From the NCBI RefSeq assembly GCF_002019855.1, contig NZ_CM007717.1:3350645-3414644 (forward strand): a DNA stretch of 64,000 nt. The letters run 5' to 3'. The notes below the pieces were generated by a model, which was not told the DNA's origin, ran no database searches, and was given only the letters and a program-made list of their open reading frames with translations. A program made the position numbers and the translations under genes. Origin of the DNA: Streptomyces antibioticus. GTDB taxonomy: Bacteria; Actinomycetota; Actinomycetes; Streptomycetales; Streptomycetaceae. This document shows positions 26,921 to 35,371 of this stretch, piece after piece; within the stretch, counting starts at the first letter, position 1; each line of letters begins with the position of its first letter.

Positions 26921-28027
26921 TCACCCGTCCCCCCGCCCGAACACCGGCCCCAGCAGCAGATGGGCCGCCCCCTCCGCCACTCCCCGGGTCCCGCCGGCGG
27001 CGAGGCGTACCGGGACCGGGCCCTCCCGGGCGCCCTCGCGGCGGGCGCGTTCGGCGAGGACGGCGGCGACTCCCCGGACGAAGGGCTCGGGGCCGGCCGC
27101 GATCGTGCGGCCGCCGAGCAGGACGAGGTCGATGTCGAGCAGCCCGGCCAGGTTCGCCGCGCTCTCGCCGAGCACCCGGGCCGCCTCGTCGACGTCCCCG
27201 CGCTCCATCGCCGCCAGACACAGCGCCTCGACGCAGCCCCGGTTCCCGCACGGGCAGGGCGGCCCGTCGAGCTGGATGACCTGGTGCCCGAACTCCCCGG
27301 CGCCGGTCCTGGCCCCCCGGTGCACGGTCCCGCCGAGGACGAGTCCGGCACCGAGGCCCGTACCGAGGTGGAGGTAGGCGAAGGAGCCGCGCTCGCCCGC
27401 GACGGCGAGTCCGAGGGCGGCGGCGTTGGTGTCCTTGTCGACGACGACCGGCACCCCGAGCCGCCCGGCGAGGGCGTCCCGCAGCGGGAAGCCGTCCCAC
27501 TCGGGGAATCCGGTGACCCGGTGCAGCACGCCGTGGGTGTGGTCGAGGGGGCCGGGCAGCGCCACGCCGACCCCGAGGAGGGAGGCGCCCGCGGCCCGGC
27601 CCAGCGCCTCGGCCTCCCGGACCACGGCCCCGAGCACCGCCTCCGCGCCGGCGCCCAGGTCCAGCGGCGCGCGCCGCTCCCCCACCACGGTCCCGTCCAG
27701 GTCGGCCAGCACCGCCCGCAGTTCGTCGCGGTCCAGGTGGACGCCGACCGCGTGCCCGGCCTCCGGGACCAGCCGCAGGACCGTGCGCGGCTTGCCGCCG
27801 GTGGACGCGCGATGGCCCGCCTCGGCCGCGAGCCCCTCCTCCCGCAGCCGTGCGGTGATCTTGCTGACGGCCTGCGGGGTGAGCCGGGTGCGCTCGGCGA
27901 GTTCGAGGCGGCTGATGCCGTCCGGCCCGGCCGAGCGCAGCAGGTCCAGCACCAGCGCGGTGTTGTGGCTGCGCAGCGCCAGCAGATTCGCACCGGTCGG
28001 GCGGGGAGCGCCGTTGGTCCTGTTCAC
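26921..28027 (-). CDS. ROK-family transcriptional regulator
   Basis: A 368-residue repressor-type protein. A MarR-like winged helix occupies about 15-75 (ISRLELAERTRLTPQAVSKI). The ROK sugar-kinase-like domain follows, with DKDTNAAALG, the ROK signature HLGTGLGAGLVLGG and the zinc motif CPCGNRGCVEA, all intact. It probably senses a sugar and represses the divergent oxidoreductase operon through the dyad between them. The GTG at 28027 is the start. Confidence 0.92.
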   Translation of the reverse strand: MNRTNGAPRPTGANLLALRSHNTALVLDLLRSAGPDGISRLELAERTRLTPQAVSKITARLREEGLAAEAGHRASTGGKPRTVLRLVPEAGHAVGVHLDRDELRAVLADLDGTVVGERRAPLDLGAGAEAVLGAVVREAEALGRAAGASLLGVGVALPGPLDHTHGVLHRVTGFPEWDGFPLRDALAGRLGVPVVVDKDTNAAALGLAVAGERGSFAYLHLGTGLGAGLVLGGTVHRGARTGAGEFGHQVIQLDGPPCPCGNRGCVEALCLAAMERGDVDEAARVLGESAANLAGLLDIDLVLLGGRTIAAGPEPFVRGVAAVLAERARREGAREGPVPVRLAAGGTRGVAEGAAHLLLGPVFGRGDG

Positions 28028-28050
28028 GCCCTCATTCTCTCCTCTGCTTG

Positions 28051-28077
28051 CACTTTGGCAACAGCGTTGCGAAAGTG
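28051..28077. promoter_or_regulatory. Inverted-repeat operator between ROK and oxidoreductase genes
   Basis: CACTTTGGCAAC and GTTGCGAAAGTG form a 12-bp-arm dyad with one mismatch around a three-base spacer. It fills the short gap between the divergent starts and overlaps the region needed for both promoters. Its TTTGGCAAC/GTTGCNAAA arms are of the type bound by ROK and LacI-type repressors, so the adjacent ROK protein is the obvious binder. Confidence 0.75.
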
Positions 28078-28083
28078 GAGGGC

Positions 28084-29151
28084 ATGACTGGTACTCCCCT
28101 CCGCGTGGGCCTGGTCGGCTACGGCCTCGCCGGCTCCGTGTTCCACGCCCCGCTGATCGCCGCCACCGAGGGCCTCGCCCTCGACACGGTGGTCACCTCC
28201 CACCCCGAGCGGCAGGAGCAGGCCCGCGCCGAGTTCCCGGACGTACGCGTCACCGCCGACGCCGACGGCCTCCTCGCCCGCGCCGACGAGCTGGACCTGA
28301 TCGTCATCGCCTCCCCGAACAAGACGCACGTGCCGCTGGCCACCGCCGCCTTGAAGGCGGGCCTGCCGGTCGTGGTCGACAAGCCGCTCGCCGGCACCGC
28401 CGCCGAGGCACGCGAGCTGGCGGCCCTCGCCGAGGAGCGCGGCCTGCTCCTCTCCGTCTTCCAGAACCGCCGGTGGGACAACGACTTCCTGACCCTGCGC
28501 CGGCTCGTGGCCGACGGCGAGCTGGGCGACGTACGGCGCTTCGAGTCCCGCTTCGAGCGGTGGCGGCCGCAGCCGAAGGGCGGCTGGCGGGAGTCCGGCG
28601 ACCCGGCGGAGATCGGGGGTCTGCTGTACGACCTCGGCAGCCACCTCGTGGACCAGGCGCTGGTGCTGTTCGGCCCCGCCGCGTCGGTGTACGCCGAGGC
28701 GGACGTCCGCCGGCCCGGCGCGCAGACCGACGACGACACCTTCATCGCCGTCACGCACACGAGCGGGGTCCGCTCCCACCTCTACGCCTCCGCCACGACG
28801 GCCCAGCTCGGCCCGCGCTTCCGGGTGCTCGGCTCGAAGGCCGGGTTCGTGAAGTACGGCCTCGACCCGCAGGAGGCGGCCCTGCGCGAGGGCGGTCGCC
28901 CGGGGCCCGGCTGGGGCACCGAACCGGAGGAGCTGTGGGGCCGGCTCGGCGCCGGCGAGTCCCCGCTGACCGGCGGCGGAACGCCCGTACGGACTCTCCC
29001 CGGCGACTATCCGGCCTACTACGCTGCGGTGGCCAAGGCACTGATCGACGGCGGCCCGAACCCGGTCCCGGCCGTCGAGGCGGCCGCCGCCCTCGACGTG
29101 CTGGAGGCGGCCCGCCGTTCGGCACGAGACGGAGTGGTGGTGACGCTGTGA
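28084..29151 (+). CDS. Gfo/Idh/MocA-family oxidoreductase
   Basis: A 355-residue NAD(P)-dependent dehydrogenase acting on a sugar or inositol-like substrate. The N-terminal Rossmann motif is GLVGYGLAGSVFHAPLI (GxGxxG). VVDKPLAGTAAEARELAALA is the conserved EKP-type motif with Asp for Glu. The C-terminal alpha/beta domain includes GGLLYDLGSHLVDQAL with the catalytic His. The ATG at 28084 has its G-rich site unusually close, so a leaderless start is possible. It is coupled to the next gene and controlled with the ROK gene. Confidence 0.9.
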   Translation: MTGTPLRVGLVGYGLAGSVFHAPLIAATEGLALDTVVTSHPERQEQARAEFPDVRVTADADGLLARADELDLIVIASPNKTHVPLATAALKAGLPVVVDKPLAGTAAEARELAALAEERGLLLSVFQNRRWDNDFLTLRRLVADGELGDVRRFESRFERWRPQPKGGWRESGDPAEIGGLLYDLGSHLVDQALVLFGPAASVYAEADVRRPGAQTDDDTFIAVTHTSGVRSHLYASATTAQLGPRFRVLGSKAGFVKYGLDPQEAALREGGRPGPGWGTEPEELWGRLGAGESPLTGGGTPVRTLPGDYPAYYAAVAKALIDGGPNPVPAVEAAAALDVLEAARRSARDGVVVTL

Positions 29152-29657
29152 TGGGCGCCCATGAGCTGACCCCGAAGTTCACCCCGGAGATCACCCCGAC
29201 GCTGGAGGAGCTCCAGGCCCAGGAACGCCGGCTGGTCTTCCGCCGGTTCGACCACGACGACGCGTGGGCGCTCGGCTCGCTCCTCGTCGAGCTGGCCCGG
29301 GAGCGGCAGGCGCCGGTCGCGATCGACATCCACCGCTGCGGACAGCAGCTCTTCCACGCGGCGCTGCCGGGTTCCGCCCCCGACAACGACGCGTGGATCG
29401 CCCGTAAGCGCCGGGTGGTGGAGCGGTTCGGCGCCTCCTCCTACCTGGTGGGGTCCCGCGCCCGCGCCAAGGGCACGACCTTCGAGGAGTCCTCCCGCCT
29501 CGACCCCGACACGTACGCGGCGCACGGGGGTTCGTTCCCGATCACCGTGGAGGGCGTGGGGGTCGTGGGCGCGGTGACGGTGTCCGGGCTGCCGCAGCTC
29601 GAGGACCACCGGTTCGTGGTGGCGGCGCTGGAGCAGTACCTGGAGAAGTTCCTGTAG
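29151..29657 (+). CDS. UPF0303 / heme-degrading-domain protein
   Basis: A 168-residue protein resembling the UPF0303 group, annotated as heme-degrading domain proteins. RRFDHDDAWALGSLLVELAR, PVAIDIHRCGQQLFHAALPG and GGSFPITVEGVGVVGAVTVS are typical. The start ATG 29151 overlaps the preceding stop as TGATG, so it is co-translated with the oxidoreductase. Pairing with sugar dehydrogenases is frequent and its real substrate is doubtful. Confidence 0.78.
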   Translation: MGAHELTPKFTPEITPTLEELQAQERRLVFRRFDHDDAWALGSLLVELARERQAPVAIDIHRCGQQLFHAALPGSAPDNDAWIARKRRVVERFGASSYLVGSRARAKGTTFEESSRLDPDTYAAHGGSFPITVEGVGVVGAVTVSGLPQLEDHRFVVAALEQYLEKFL

Positions 29658-29717
29658 GGGCCGGTAAAAGCCTGTAGGGGCCCGTAGTGGGGATTTCTCG
29701 GGGGAACTCAGGGGCGC

Positions 29718-30575
29718 TCAGGCGTCCTTGAGTTCCTGCCGCTGCCGCCCGAGCCCCGTGATCTCCAGCTCCACCACGTCACCGGCCCGCAGGAACGGCT
29801 TCGGCTCGGGCGCGCCCAGGGCGACCCCGGCCGGGGTCCCCGTGTTCACGATGTCCCCCGGGTACAGCGTCATGAAGTGGCTGAGATACCGGACGACCTC
29901 GCCGACCGGGAAGATCTGGTCCGCCGTCGTCCCGTCCTGCTTCGGTTCACCGTTGACCCAGAGCCGCAGGGACAGGTCCTGCGGGTCGGCGACCTCGTCC
30001 GCCGTGACGAGCCACGGCCCCAGCGGGTTGAACGTCTCGCAGTTCTTGCCCTTGTCCCAGGTCCCGCCCCGCTCGATCTGGAACTCCCGCTCGGACACGT
30101 CGTGCGCGACGGCGTACCCGGCGACATGGCCGAGCGCCTCCTCGGCCGACCCCAGGTAGCGGGCCGTACGGCCGATGACGACCGCCAGCTCCACCTCCCA
30201 GTCGGTCTTGACCGAGCCGCGCGGGATCAGCACGGTGTCGTGCGGCCCGACGACTGTGTCCGGCGCCTTGAGGAAGACGACGGGCTCGGCGGGCGGCTCG
30301 GCCCCGATCTCGCGGGCGTGGTCGTGGTAGTTCAGCCCGATGCACACGACCTTGCCGATCCGGCCCAGCGGCGGTCCGATCCGCAGCCCGGCCGGGTCGA
30401 GCACGGGCAGCTCGCCGGACTCCCCGGCGGCGCGGACCCGGCCGAGCGCCCCGCCGTCCGCGAGCAGCGCGCCGTCGATGTCGTCCACGAGCCCGGACAG
30501 GTCCCGCAGGGTTCCGTCGGCGTCGAGCAGCGCGGGCCGCTCCGCTCCCGCCGTACCGACACGCAGCAGTTTCAT
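29718..30575 (-). CDS. Fumarylacetoacetate hydrolase-family protein
   Basis: A 285-residue enzyme starting at ATG 30575. Residues 1-65 form the small N-terminal domain. The catalytic domain contains IGLNYHDHAREIGAEPPAEP, KAPDTVVGPHDTVLIP, TDWEVELAVVIG and GTPAGVALG, the FAH landmarks that bind a divalent metal. Homologues hydrolyse or decarboxylate 2-keto or acylpyruvate compounds (for example ureidoglycolate lyase or HpcE-like). The exact substrate is unknown. It stands alone and converges on the preceding operon. Confidence 0.88.
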   Translation of the reverse strand: MKLLRVGTAGAERPALLDADGTLRDLSGLVDDIDGALLADGGALGRVRAAGESGELPVLDPAGLRIGPPLGRIGKVVCIGLNYHDHAREIGAEPPAEPVVFLKAPDTVVGPHDTVLIPRGSVKTDWEVELAVVIGRTARYLGSAEEALGHVAGYAVAHDVSEREFQIERGGTWDKGKNCETFNPLGPWLVTADEVADPQDLSLRLWVNGEPKQDGTTADQIFPVGEVVRYLSHFMTLYPGDIVNTGTPAGVALGAPEPKPFLRAGDVVELEITGLGRQRQELKDA

Positions 30576-30728
30576 GGTCACCGTCTCCCTGGTTCGCGGG
30601 GTGCCCGCCGAGGGGTGCGGCCGCCGGAGGACTGTCCGATCCTCCAAGTCGGGCGGACACTCCGCAAGACCCCGTTCATGTACTGGACCTCGTGGGGTGC
30701 GTGGAGGCGGGTCACTTGTAGAGGCGTG

Positions 30729-31427
30729 TCACTTGTAGAGGACGGCCCGTTCGACGGCGCTCCAGGTCGAGCTGGTGACCACGTACAGCGCGGCGGCCAG
30801 CGGGACGACCGCCACGGTGACCAGGGTGAAGAAGGACATGAACGGCATGACCTTGGTGAGCGCGCCGACCCCGGGCACGTCCTGGCCGCCGGTCGCGGGC
30901 AGCGGCATCCGCTTGGCGCGCACGTAGTTGAAGCCGGCGACGACGGCGACCAGGGCGAACAGCCCGAGGTAGACGAGCCCGGCCCCGCCGACAAGGCCGT
31001 CCCCGGCGAGCGCGTCGCTCCAGCGGCCGCCGAGGGGCGCGGCGAGCAACTGGTGGTCGAGCAGTTCGTTGCGCGCGCCGCCGATCGAGGAGTTGGAGAA
31101 GAGGTGGTAGAGCACGAAGAACGCGGGGAGCTGGAACAGGCTGGGCAGGCAGCCGGACAGCGGGGACACCTTTTCCTCGGCGTGCAGTTCCAGCACGGCC
31201 TTCTGGAGCCGCTCGGGGTTCTTGGCGTGCTTGCGGCGCAGCTCGGCGATCTTCGGCTGCAACGCCGTACGGGCCTTCTGGCCGCGGGCGGACGCCCGGG
31301 ACAGGGGGTGGACGAGGAGTCGTACGAGTGCGGTGAACAGGACGATCGCGGCGGCCGCGGCGGACGCGCCGAACAGCGGGTTCAGCAGATCGGCGAGATG
31401 GCCGACCAGGTCAGCGAAGACGGACAT
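30729..31427 (-). CDS. YidC/Oxa1-family membrane insertase (paralogue)
   Basis: A 232-residue integral membrane protein with about five helices. The first helix lies in ASAAAAAIVLFTALVRLLVH. The cytoplasmic loop is rich in Arg/Lys (KIAELRRKHAKNPERLQ), as in YidC. SPLSGCLPSLFQLPAFFVLYH is the conserved second helix region with the hydrophilic-groove Arg nearby. It lacks the large periplasmic domain, as usual in Gram-positives. The conserved housekeeping YidC gene sits near rnpA elsewhere in Streptomyces, so this is probably a second copy. It follows the DUF6412 gene. Confidence 0.85.
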   Translation of the reverse strand: MSVFADLVGHLADLLNPLFGASAAAAAIVLFTALVRLLVHPLSRASARGQKARTALQPKIAELRRKHAKNPERLQKAVLELHAEEKVSPLSGCLPSLFQLPAFFVLYHLFSNSSIGGARNELLDHQLLAAPLGGRWSDALAGDGLVGGAGLVYLGLFALVAVVAGFNYVRAKRMPLPATGGQDVPGVGALTKVMPFMSFFTLVTVAVVPLAAALYVVTSSTWSAVERAVLYK

Positions 31428-31540
31428 GGGTGAGGAGCCCTCCGGGGGTCTCGTCGTGCCGGGGTGAATGCCGGGACGGTGGTCGTCCGGGCATGGCGGC
31501 GTGACGACCCGCGCGGGGTCACGAGGTGAGGAGCGTCGCC

Positions 31541-31852
31541 CTACGCGGTGGTCGTCGCGAGGGCGTGGCCCGGTGCCCTGGGGCGGGGCCGGCCGGAGGC
31601 GTCCGGATCGCGTTGCGTCAGGAAGGCCGTACGGCGGGCGCGGTCCCTGATGGCCGTACGCACCCGGGTGGGCGGTACGGCGGGGGCGCTGCGCGCGGCG
31701 ACCAGGGAGCTGACCGCGAGGGCGGAGGAGGCCGCGGCGGTGGCGGCGAGGGCCACGGCGGCGGAGAAGCTGCCGGAGTCCATGAGCAGGACGTCGACGA
31801 GGAGGAAGAGCACGAGGAGGACGGGCGTGGCGACACGGCGGCGTACGCGCAT
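31541..31852 (-). CDS. DUF6412-like small membrane protein
   Basis: A 103-residue protein from ATG 31852, which has GGAGG five bases upstream. One hydrophobic segment (TPVLLVLFLLVDVLLMDSGS) and an Ala-rich second (FSAAVALAATAAASSALAVS) give two membrane helices, followed by a basic Arg-rich tail. It resembles the DUF6412 proteins encoded beside YidC paralogues. It lies 113 bp before the insertase and is probably in the same operon. No function is established. Confidence 0.7.
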   Translation of the reverse strand: MRVRRRVATPVLLVLFLLVDVLLMDSGSFSAAVALAATAAASSALAVSSLVAARSAPAVPPTRVRTAIRDRARRTAFLTQRDPDASGRPRPRAPGHALATTTA

Positions 31853-31876
31853 TCGTCCTCCGTCCCTCGTCTCTCG

Positions 31877-31918
31877 TCCCTGGGGGTGCTGTGCACGTCC
31901 CTGGGGGTGCTGTGCACG
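31877..31918. repeat. Perfect 21-bp tandem duplication
   Basis: TCCCTGGGGGTGCTGTGCACG is present twice in direct succession (31877-31897 and 31898-31918). It sits in the gap between the divergent DUF6412 and DUF817 genes, so it may lie within a promoter. Confidence 0.9.
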
Positions 31919-32039
31919 TTCTTCGCCGGTTATACCTGACCGGCCTCGGTCCGGGCCAGCACGCACCGGCCGGTGCGGGATCCGTCACGCGGCCACGGGG
32001 AGCGCAACCGAACGCGCCTCCCGGCGGCTCTACACGCAC

Positions 32040-32837
32040 ATGTACATGAACCCGGACCCGCTCGGGATCACCGGCCGCGCCGGACCGTTCCTCCGTCTGC
32101 TCGCCGTACAGCTCGTCCGCTTCGGGTGGGTGCAGGCGCGGTGCTGCGCGTTCGCGGTCGCGCTGTTCGGCGGCATGGCCGTCTCGAAACTGCTCCCGCC
32201 CCTGCCGGTGCCCCGCTACGACCTGCTGCTGGTCTACGGCGTCCTGCTCACCGCCGCCGGATACCTGCTGGGCTGGGAGACCCGGCGGGAGGTCGCGGTC
32301 GTGGCCGCCTGCCATGTGCTGGGGCTCGCCTTCGAGATCGTGAAGGTGCGCGTCGGCTCGTGGAGCTACCCCGAGCCCGGCTTCGCCATGATCGCGGGCG
32401 TGCCGCTGTACGGCGGGTTCATGTACGCGGCCGTCGGCAGTTACGTCTGCCGCTCCTGGCGGCTGCTCGACCTGTCCCTGACCGGCTACCGCCCCCGCGC
32501 CACCGCCGTACTGGCCGTCGCCCTCTACGTGAACTTCCTCAGCCACCACTGGCTGCCCGACCTGCGGCTGCCGCTCGGCGCGCTGCTGCTGCTCGCGACG
32601 GCACGGACGTGGGTGTACTTCACGGTCGGCGAACTGCGGCACCGGATGCCGCTGGCGCTCGCGTTCGCGCTGATCGGCTTCTTCCTCTGGCTGGCCGAGA
32701 ACATCGCCACGTACCTCGGGGCGTGGACCTATCCGTCCCAGCTCGACGGCTGGGAGCCGGTCTCGCTGTCCAAGTGGCTCTCCTGGGCCCTGCTGATCAG
32801 CGTCACCTTCGTCATCTGCGGGGCCCGCCGGAGGTGA
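32040..32837 (+). CDS. DUF817-family integral membrane protein
   Basis: A 265-residue protein with about seven or eight membrane helices from end to end. Characteristic segments are ETRREVAVVAACHVLGLAFE, VGSWSYPEPGFAMIAGVPLY and WLAENIATYLGAWTYPSQLD; the last matches the DUF817 signature. The ATG at 32040 or 32046 is used; no strong Shine-Dalgarno is visible. The function of the family is unknown. Its end overlaps the convergent sortase gene by 26 bp. Confidence 0.82.
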   Translation: MYMNPDPLGITGRAGPFLRLLAVQLVRFGWVQARCCAFAVALFGGMAVSKLLPPLPVPRYDLLLVYGVLLTAAGYLLGWETRREVAVVAACHVLGLAFEIVKVRVGSWSYPEPGFAMIAGVPLYGGFMYAAVGSYVCRSWRLLDLSLTGYRPRATAVLAVALYVNFLSHHWLPDLRLPLGALLLLATARTWVYFTVGELRHRMPLALAFALIGFFLWLAENIATYLGAWTYPSQLDGWEPVSLSKWLSWALLISVTFVICGARRR

Positions 32838-33606
32838 GCGTCCCCCACACCACCAGGCGGTACCGGGAGGTGTACTCCGGCGTGCAGGTGGTGAGCGTGA
32901 GATAGCGGCCGGGGGCGTCATAGCCGTACGACGGTCTGGTCAGGGAGCGCGGCACCGGCCCGATGACGCCGGTGTCGCGGGGCGAGGTCCGCGGGAGGAC
33001 CGTGTCGACGGTGTACGTGTACCGGGCGGTCCTGGTCTCGACGGTGATCAGGTCGCCCTTCCTGAGCCGGTCGAGGTGGCGGAAGGGTTCGCCGTGGGTG
33101 TTGCGGTGCCCGGCGAGGGCGAAGTTGCCTTCCTGGCCGGGCTGTTGGGTGTGGAGGTAGTGGCCGGCGTAGCCCTTGTCGAGGACGTTGCGCTTGCCGG
33201 TGCCTTCGGCGATCGGGACGCGGAGGGTGAGGCGGGGGATGGTGAGGATGGCGTAGGGGGTGTCGGGGGGCGAGGGGGTTTCGGGGGTGGGGGCGTCGGA
33301 GTTCCCGGGGTTCTCGGGGTTCTCGGCGGCAGGGCTGGTGTCGGGCGGGTCGGCGCCGGGCGGGTCGGTGTGGGGGCTGTCGGCGTCGGTGTCGGACGCG
33401 CCCGGATCCCCCCACTCCCGCTCCAGCGCCTCCACCCTCCTCTCGGCGCCCTCCTTGGCTTCGCGGTTGGTCCACCAGAGCTGGTGGGCGACGAGGAGCA
33501 GGAGCAACACCCCGACGGTGACGAGGAGTTCGGCGCCGCCGAGGAGCGCTCGCCGGATCCGGGCGCGCCGCCGCAGGGTGCCGTGCTCTACGAGGGGAGT
33601 CCGCAC
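32812..33606 (-). CDS. Class E sortase
   Basis: A 264-residue transpeptidase. I chose the GTG at 33606 as the best start before the membrane helix (LLGGAELLVTVGVLLLLLVA). An Asp/Pro/Glu-rich linker (about 60-120) precedes the barrel. Catalytic residues are the His in LAGHRNTHGEPF, the Cys in LTTCTPEYTSRYR and its Arg. The TLTTCTP motif is that of class E, the enzymes that attach LAxTG proteins to peptidoglycan in Streptomyces. The likely local substrate is encoded at 25902-26825. Confidence 0.9.
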   Translation of the reverse strand: MRTPLVEHGTLRRRARIRRALLGGAELLVTVGVLLLLLVAHQLWWTNREAKEGAERRVEALEREWGDPGASDTDADSPHTDPPGADPPDTSPAAENPENPGNSDAPTPETPSPPDTPYAILTIPRLTLRVPIAEGTGKRNVLDKGYAGHYLHTQQPGQEGNFALAGHRNTHGEPFRHLDRLRKGDLITVETRTARYTYTVDTVLPRTSPRDTGVIGPVPRSLTRPSYGYDAPGRYLTLTTCTPEYTSRYRLVVWGTLTSGGPRR

Positions 33607-33826
33607 GCGGGCACGATAGGCGCCCCGGGCCGAGGCATAAAGACCCGTACGCCACCAACTGCCGTACAGAGTGCGGATGTTCGCCCCCTCGAACGCTCCC
33701 CCTCCGACTTTCTCCACAGGTTTGAGAAAGGGCTGTCGGAACCCTCGACAACCCACGCGCCACACCCGATGCTTCGTGTCGGCCGAACGGGACCCGGCAT
33801 CGGCCACGACTCGGAGCGGAGTAGTC

Positions 33827-35302
33827 ATGATCCGACGCAGGACACTGCTGGCCGCCACCGGCGGCGCGCTCTTCGGAACCGCCCTCGCGACGGGCACCGC
33901 CCACGCCGACGCGACGATCGCCGTCAACCCGTCGAACACATACGGGACTTGGGAGGGCTGGGGCACCTCGCTCGCCTGGTGGGCCAACGTCTTCGGCACC
34001 CGTAACGACTTCGCCGACATCTTCTTCACGACGAACTCGGTGACGTACAACGGCACCGCGCTCCCCGGCCTCGGTCTGAACATCGCCCGCTACAACCTCG
34101 GCGCGTGCGGCTGGAACGCGGTGAACGGCGAGACCATGGTCGCCTCGCCCAACATCCCGGCGTTCAAGCAGATCGAGGGCTACTGGCAGGACTGGAACAA
34201 CGAGGACCCGACGTCGTCGGCGTGGAAGTGGACGGCGGACGCGGCCCAGCGGGCGATGCTCCAGAAGGCGGTGGCGCGCGGCGCGACGACGGAGCTGTTC
34301 GCCAACTCCCCGATGTGGTGGATGTGTCTGAACCACAATCCGTCCGGCGCCGCCGGTGGCGGCAACAACCTCCAGTCCTGGAACCACCGCCAGCACGCCT
34401 CCCATCTGGCCGCCGTCGCCCTGTACGCCAGGAACAACTGGGGCGTGGACTTCGCGACGGTCGACCCCTTCAACGAGCCCTCGTCGTCCTGGTGGACGGC
34501 GACCGGCACGCAGGAGGGCTGCCACATGGACGCGTCCGTCCAGTCGGCCGTACTGCCGCACCTGCGTGCCGAGTTGGACAAGCGGGGGCTGACGTCGACA
34601 CGTATCTCGGCGTCGGACGAGACGAGTTACGACCTCGCGCGGACGACGTGGAACTCCTTCTCCGCCACGACGAAGGGGTATGTGGACCAGGTCAACGTGC
34701 ACGGCTACCAGGGTTCGGGCGGCCGCCGCGACCTGCTGTACACGGACGTGGTGACGACGTCCGGGAAGAGGCTGTGGAACTCGGAGACGGGCGACAACGA
34801 CGGCACCGGCCTGACCATGGCCGGCAATCTGCTCTACGACTTCCGCTGGCTGCACCCCACGGCCTGGGTGTACTGGCAGGTGATGGACCCGACGGCGGCC
34901 TGGGCGATGATCGCGTACGACGCGGCCACGCTCCAGGCGGGCGCGGTGCAGCCGAAGTACTACGTGATGGCGCAGTTCAGCCGTCACATCCGCCCCGGGA
35001 TGACGATCCTCGACACGGGCGTGAGCTACGCGGTGGCGGCCCTCGACCGGACGGCGCGGCGGCTGGTGATCGTGGCCGCGAACACGGCCGCCTCCGCCCA
35101 GACCCTCACCTTCGACCTGTCCCGCTTCACGACGGTGGCGGGCGGCGCGAACGGTCTGGTCCCGCGCTGGAACACGGTCACCACGACGGGCGGGGACCGG
35201 TACCGGGCGTACACGGACACGTCCTTGAACGGAAAGTCGGTGAGCGTGCCGTTCGCGGCGCAGTCGGTGCAGACGATCCAGGTGGACGGGGTGACGGTGT
35301 AG
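33827..35302 (+). CDS. Secreted GH30 glycoside hydrolase (beta-1,6-galactanase-like)
   Basis: A 491-residue enzyme. ATG 33827 begins a twin-arginine signal peptide (MIRRRTLLAATGGALFGTAL). The mature catalytic domain opens NTYGTWEGWGTSLAWWANVF. The acid/base Glu is in VDPFNEPSSSWW near residue 218 and the nucleophile Glu in WNSETGDNDG near 320, as in clan A GH30 barrels. A beta-sandwich makes up the last 90 residues. The opening motif resembles Streptomyces endo-beta-1,6-galactanases of GH30_5; the substrate should be treated as an inference. Confidence 0.85.
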   Translation: MIRRRTLLAATGGALFGTALATGTAHADATIAVNPSNTYGTWEGWGTSLAWWANVFGTRNDFADIFFTTNSVTYNGTALPGLGLNIARYNLGACGWNAVNGETMVASPNIPAFKQIEGYWQDWNNEDPTSSAWKWTADAAQRAMLQKAVARGATTELFANSPMWWMCLNHNPSGAAGGGNNLQSWNHRQHASHLAAVALYARNNWGVDFATVDPFNEPSSSWWTATGTQEGCHMDASVQSAVLPHLRAELDKRGLTSTRISASDETSYDLARTTWNSFSATTKGYVDQVNVHGYQGSGGRRDLLYTDVVTTSGKRLWNSETGDNDGTGLTMAGNLLYDFRWLHPTAWVYWQVMDPTAAWAMIAYDAATLQAGAVQPKYYVMAQFSRHIRPGMTILDTGVSYAVAALDRTARRLVIVAANTAASAQTLTFDLSRFTTVAGGANGLVPRWNTVTTTGGDRYRAYTDTSLNGKSVSVPFAAQSVQTIQVDGVTV

Positions 35303-35371
35303 GAGGACGGGGCGAGGTCACCGTGCGGGAGGGCGGGACCTTTGTCGGCGGCGGGCAGTACGGTGTCGTCC

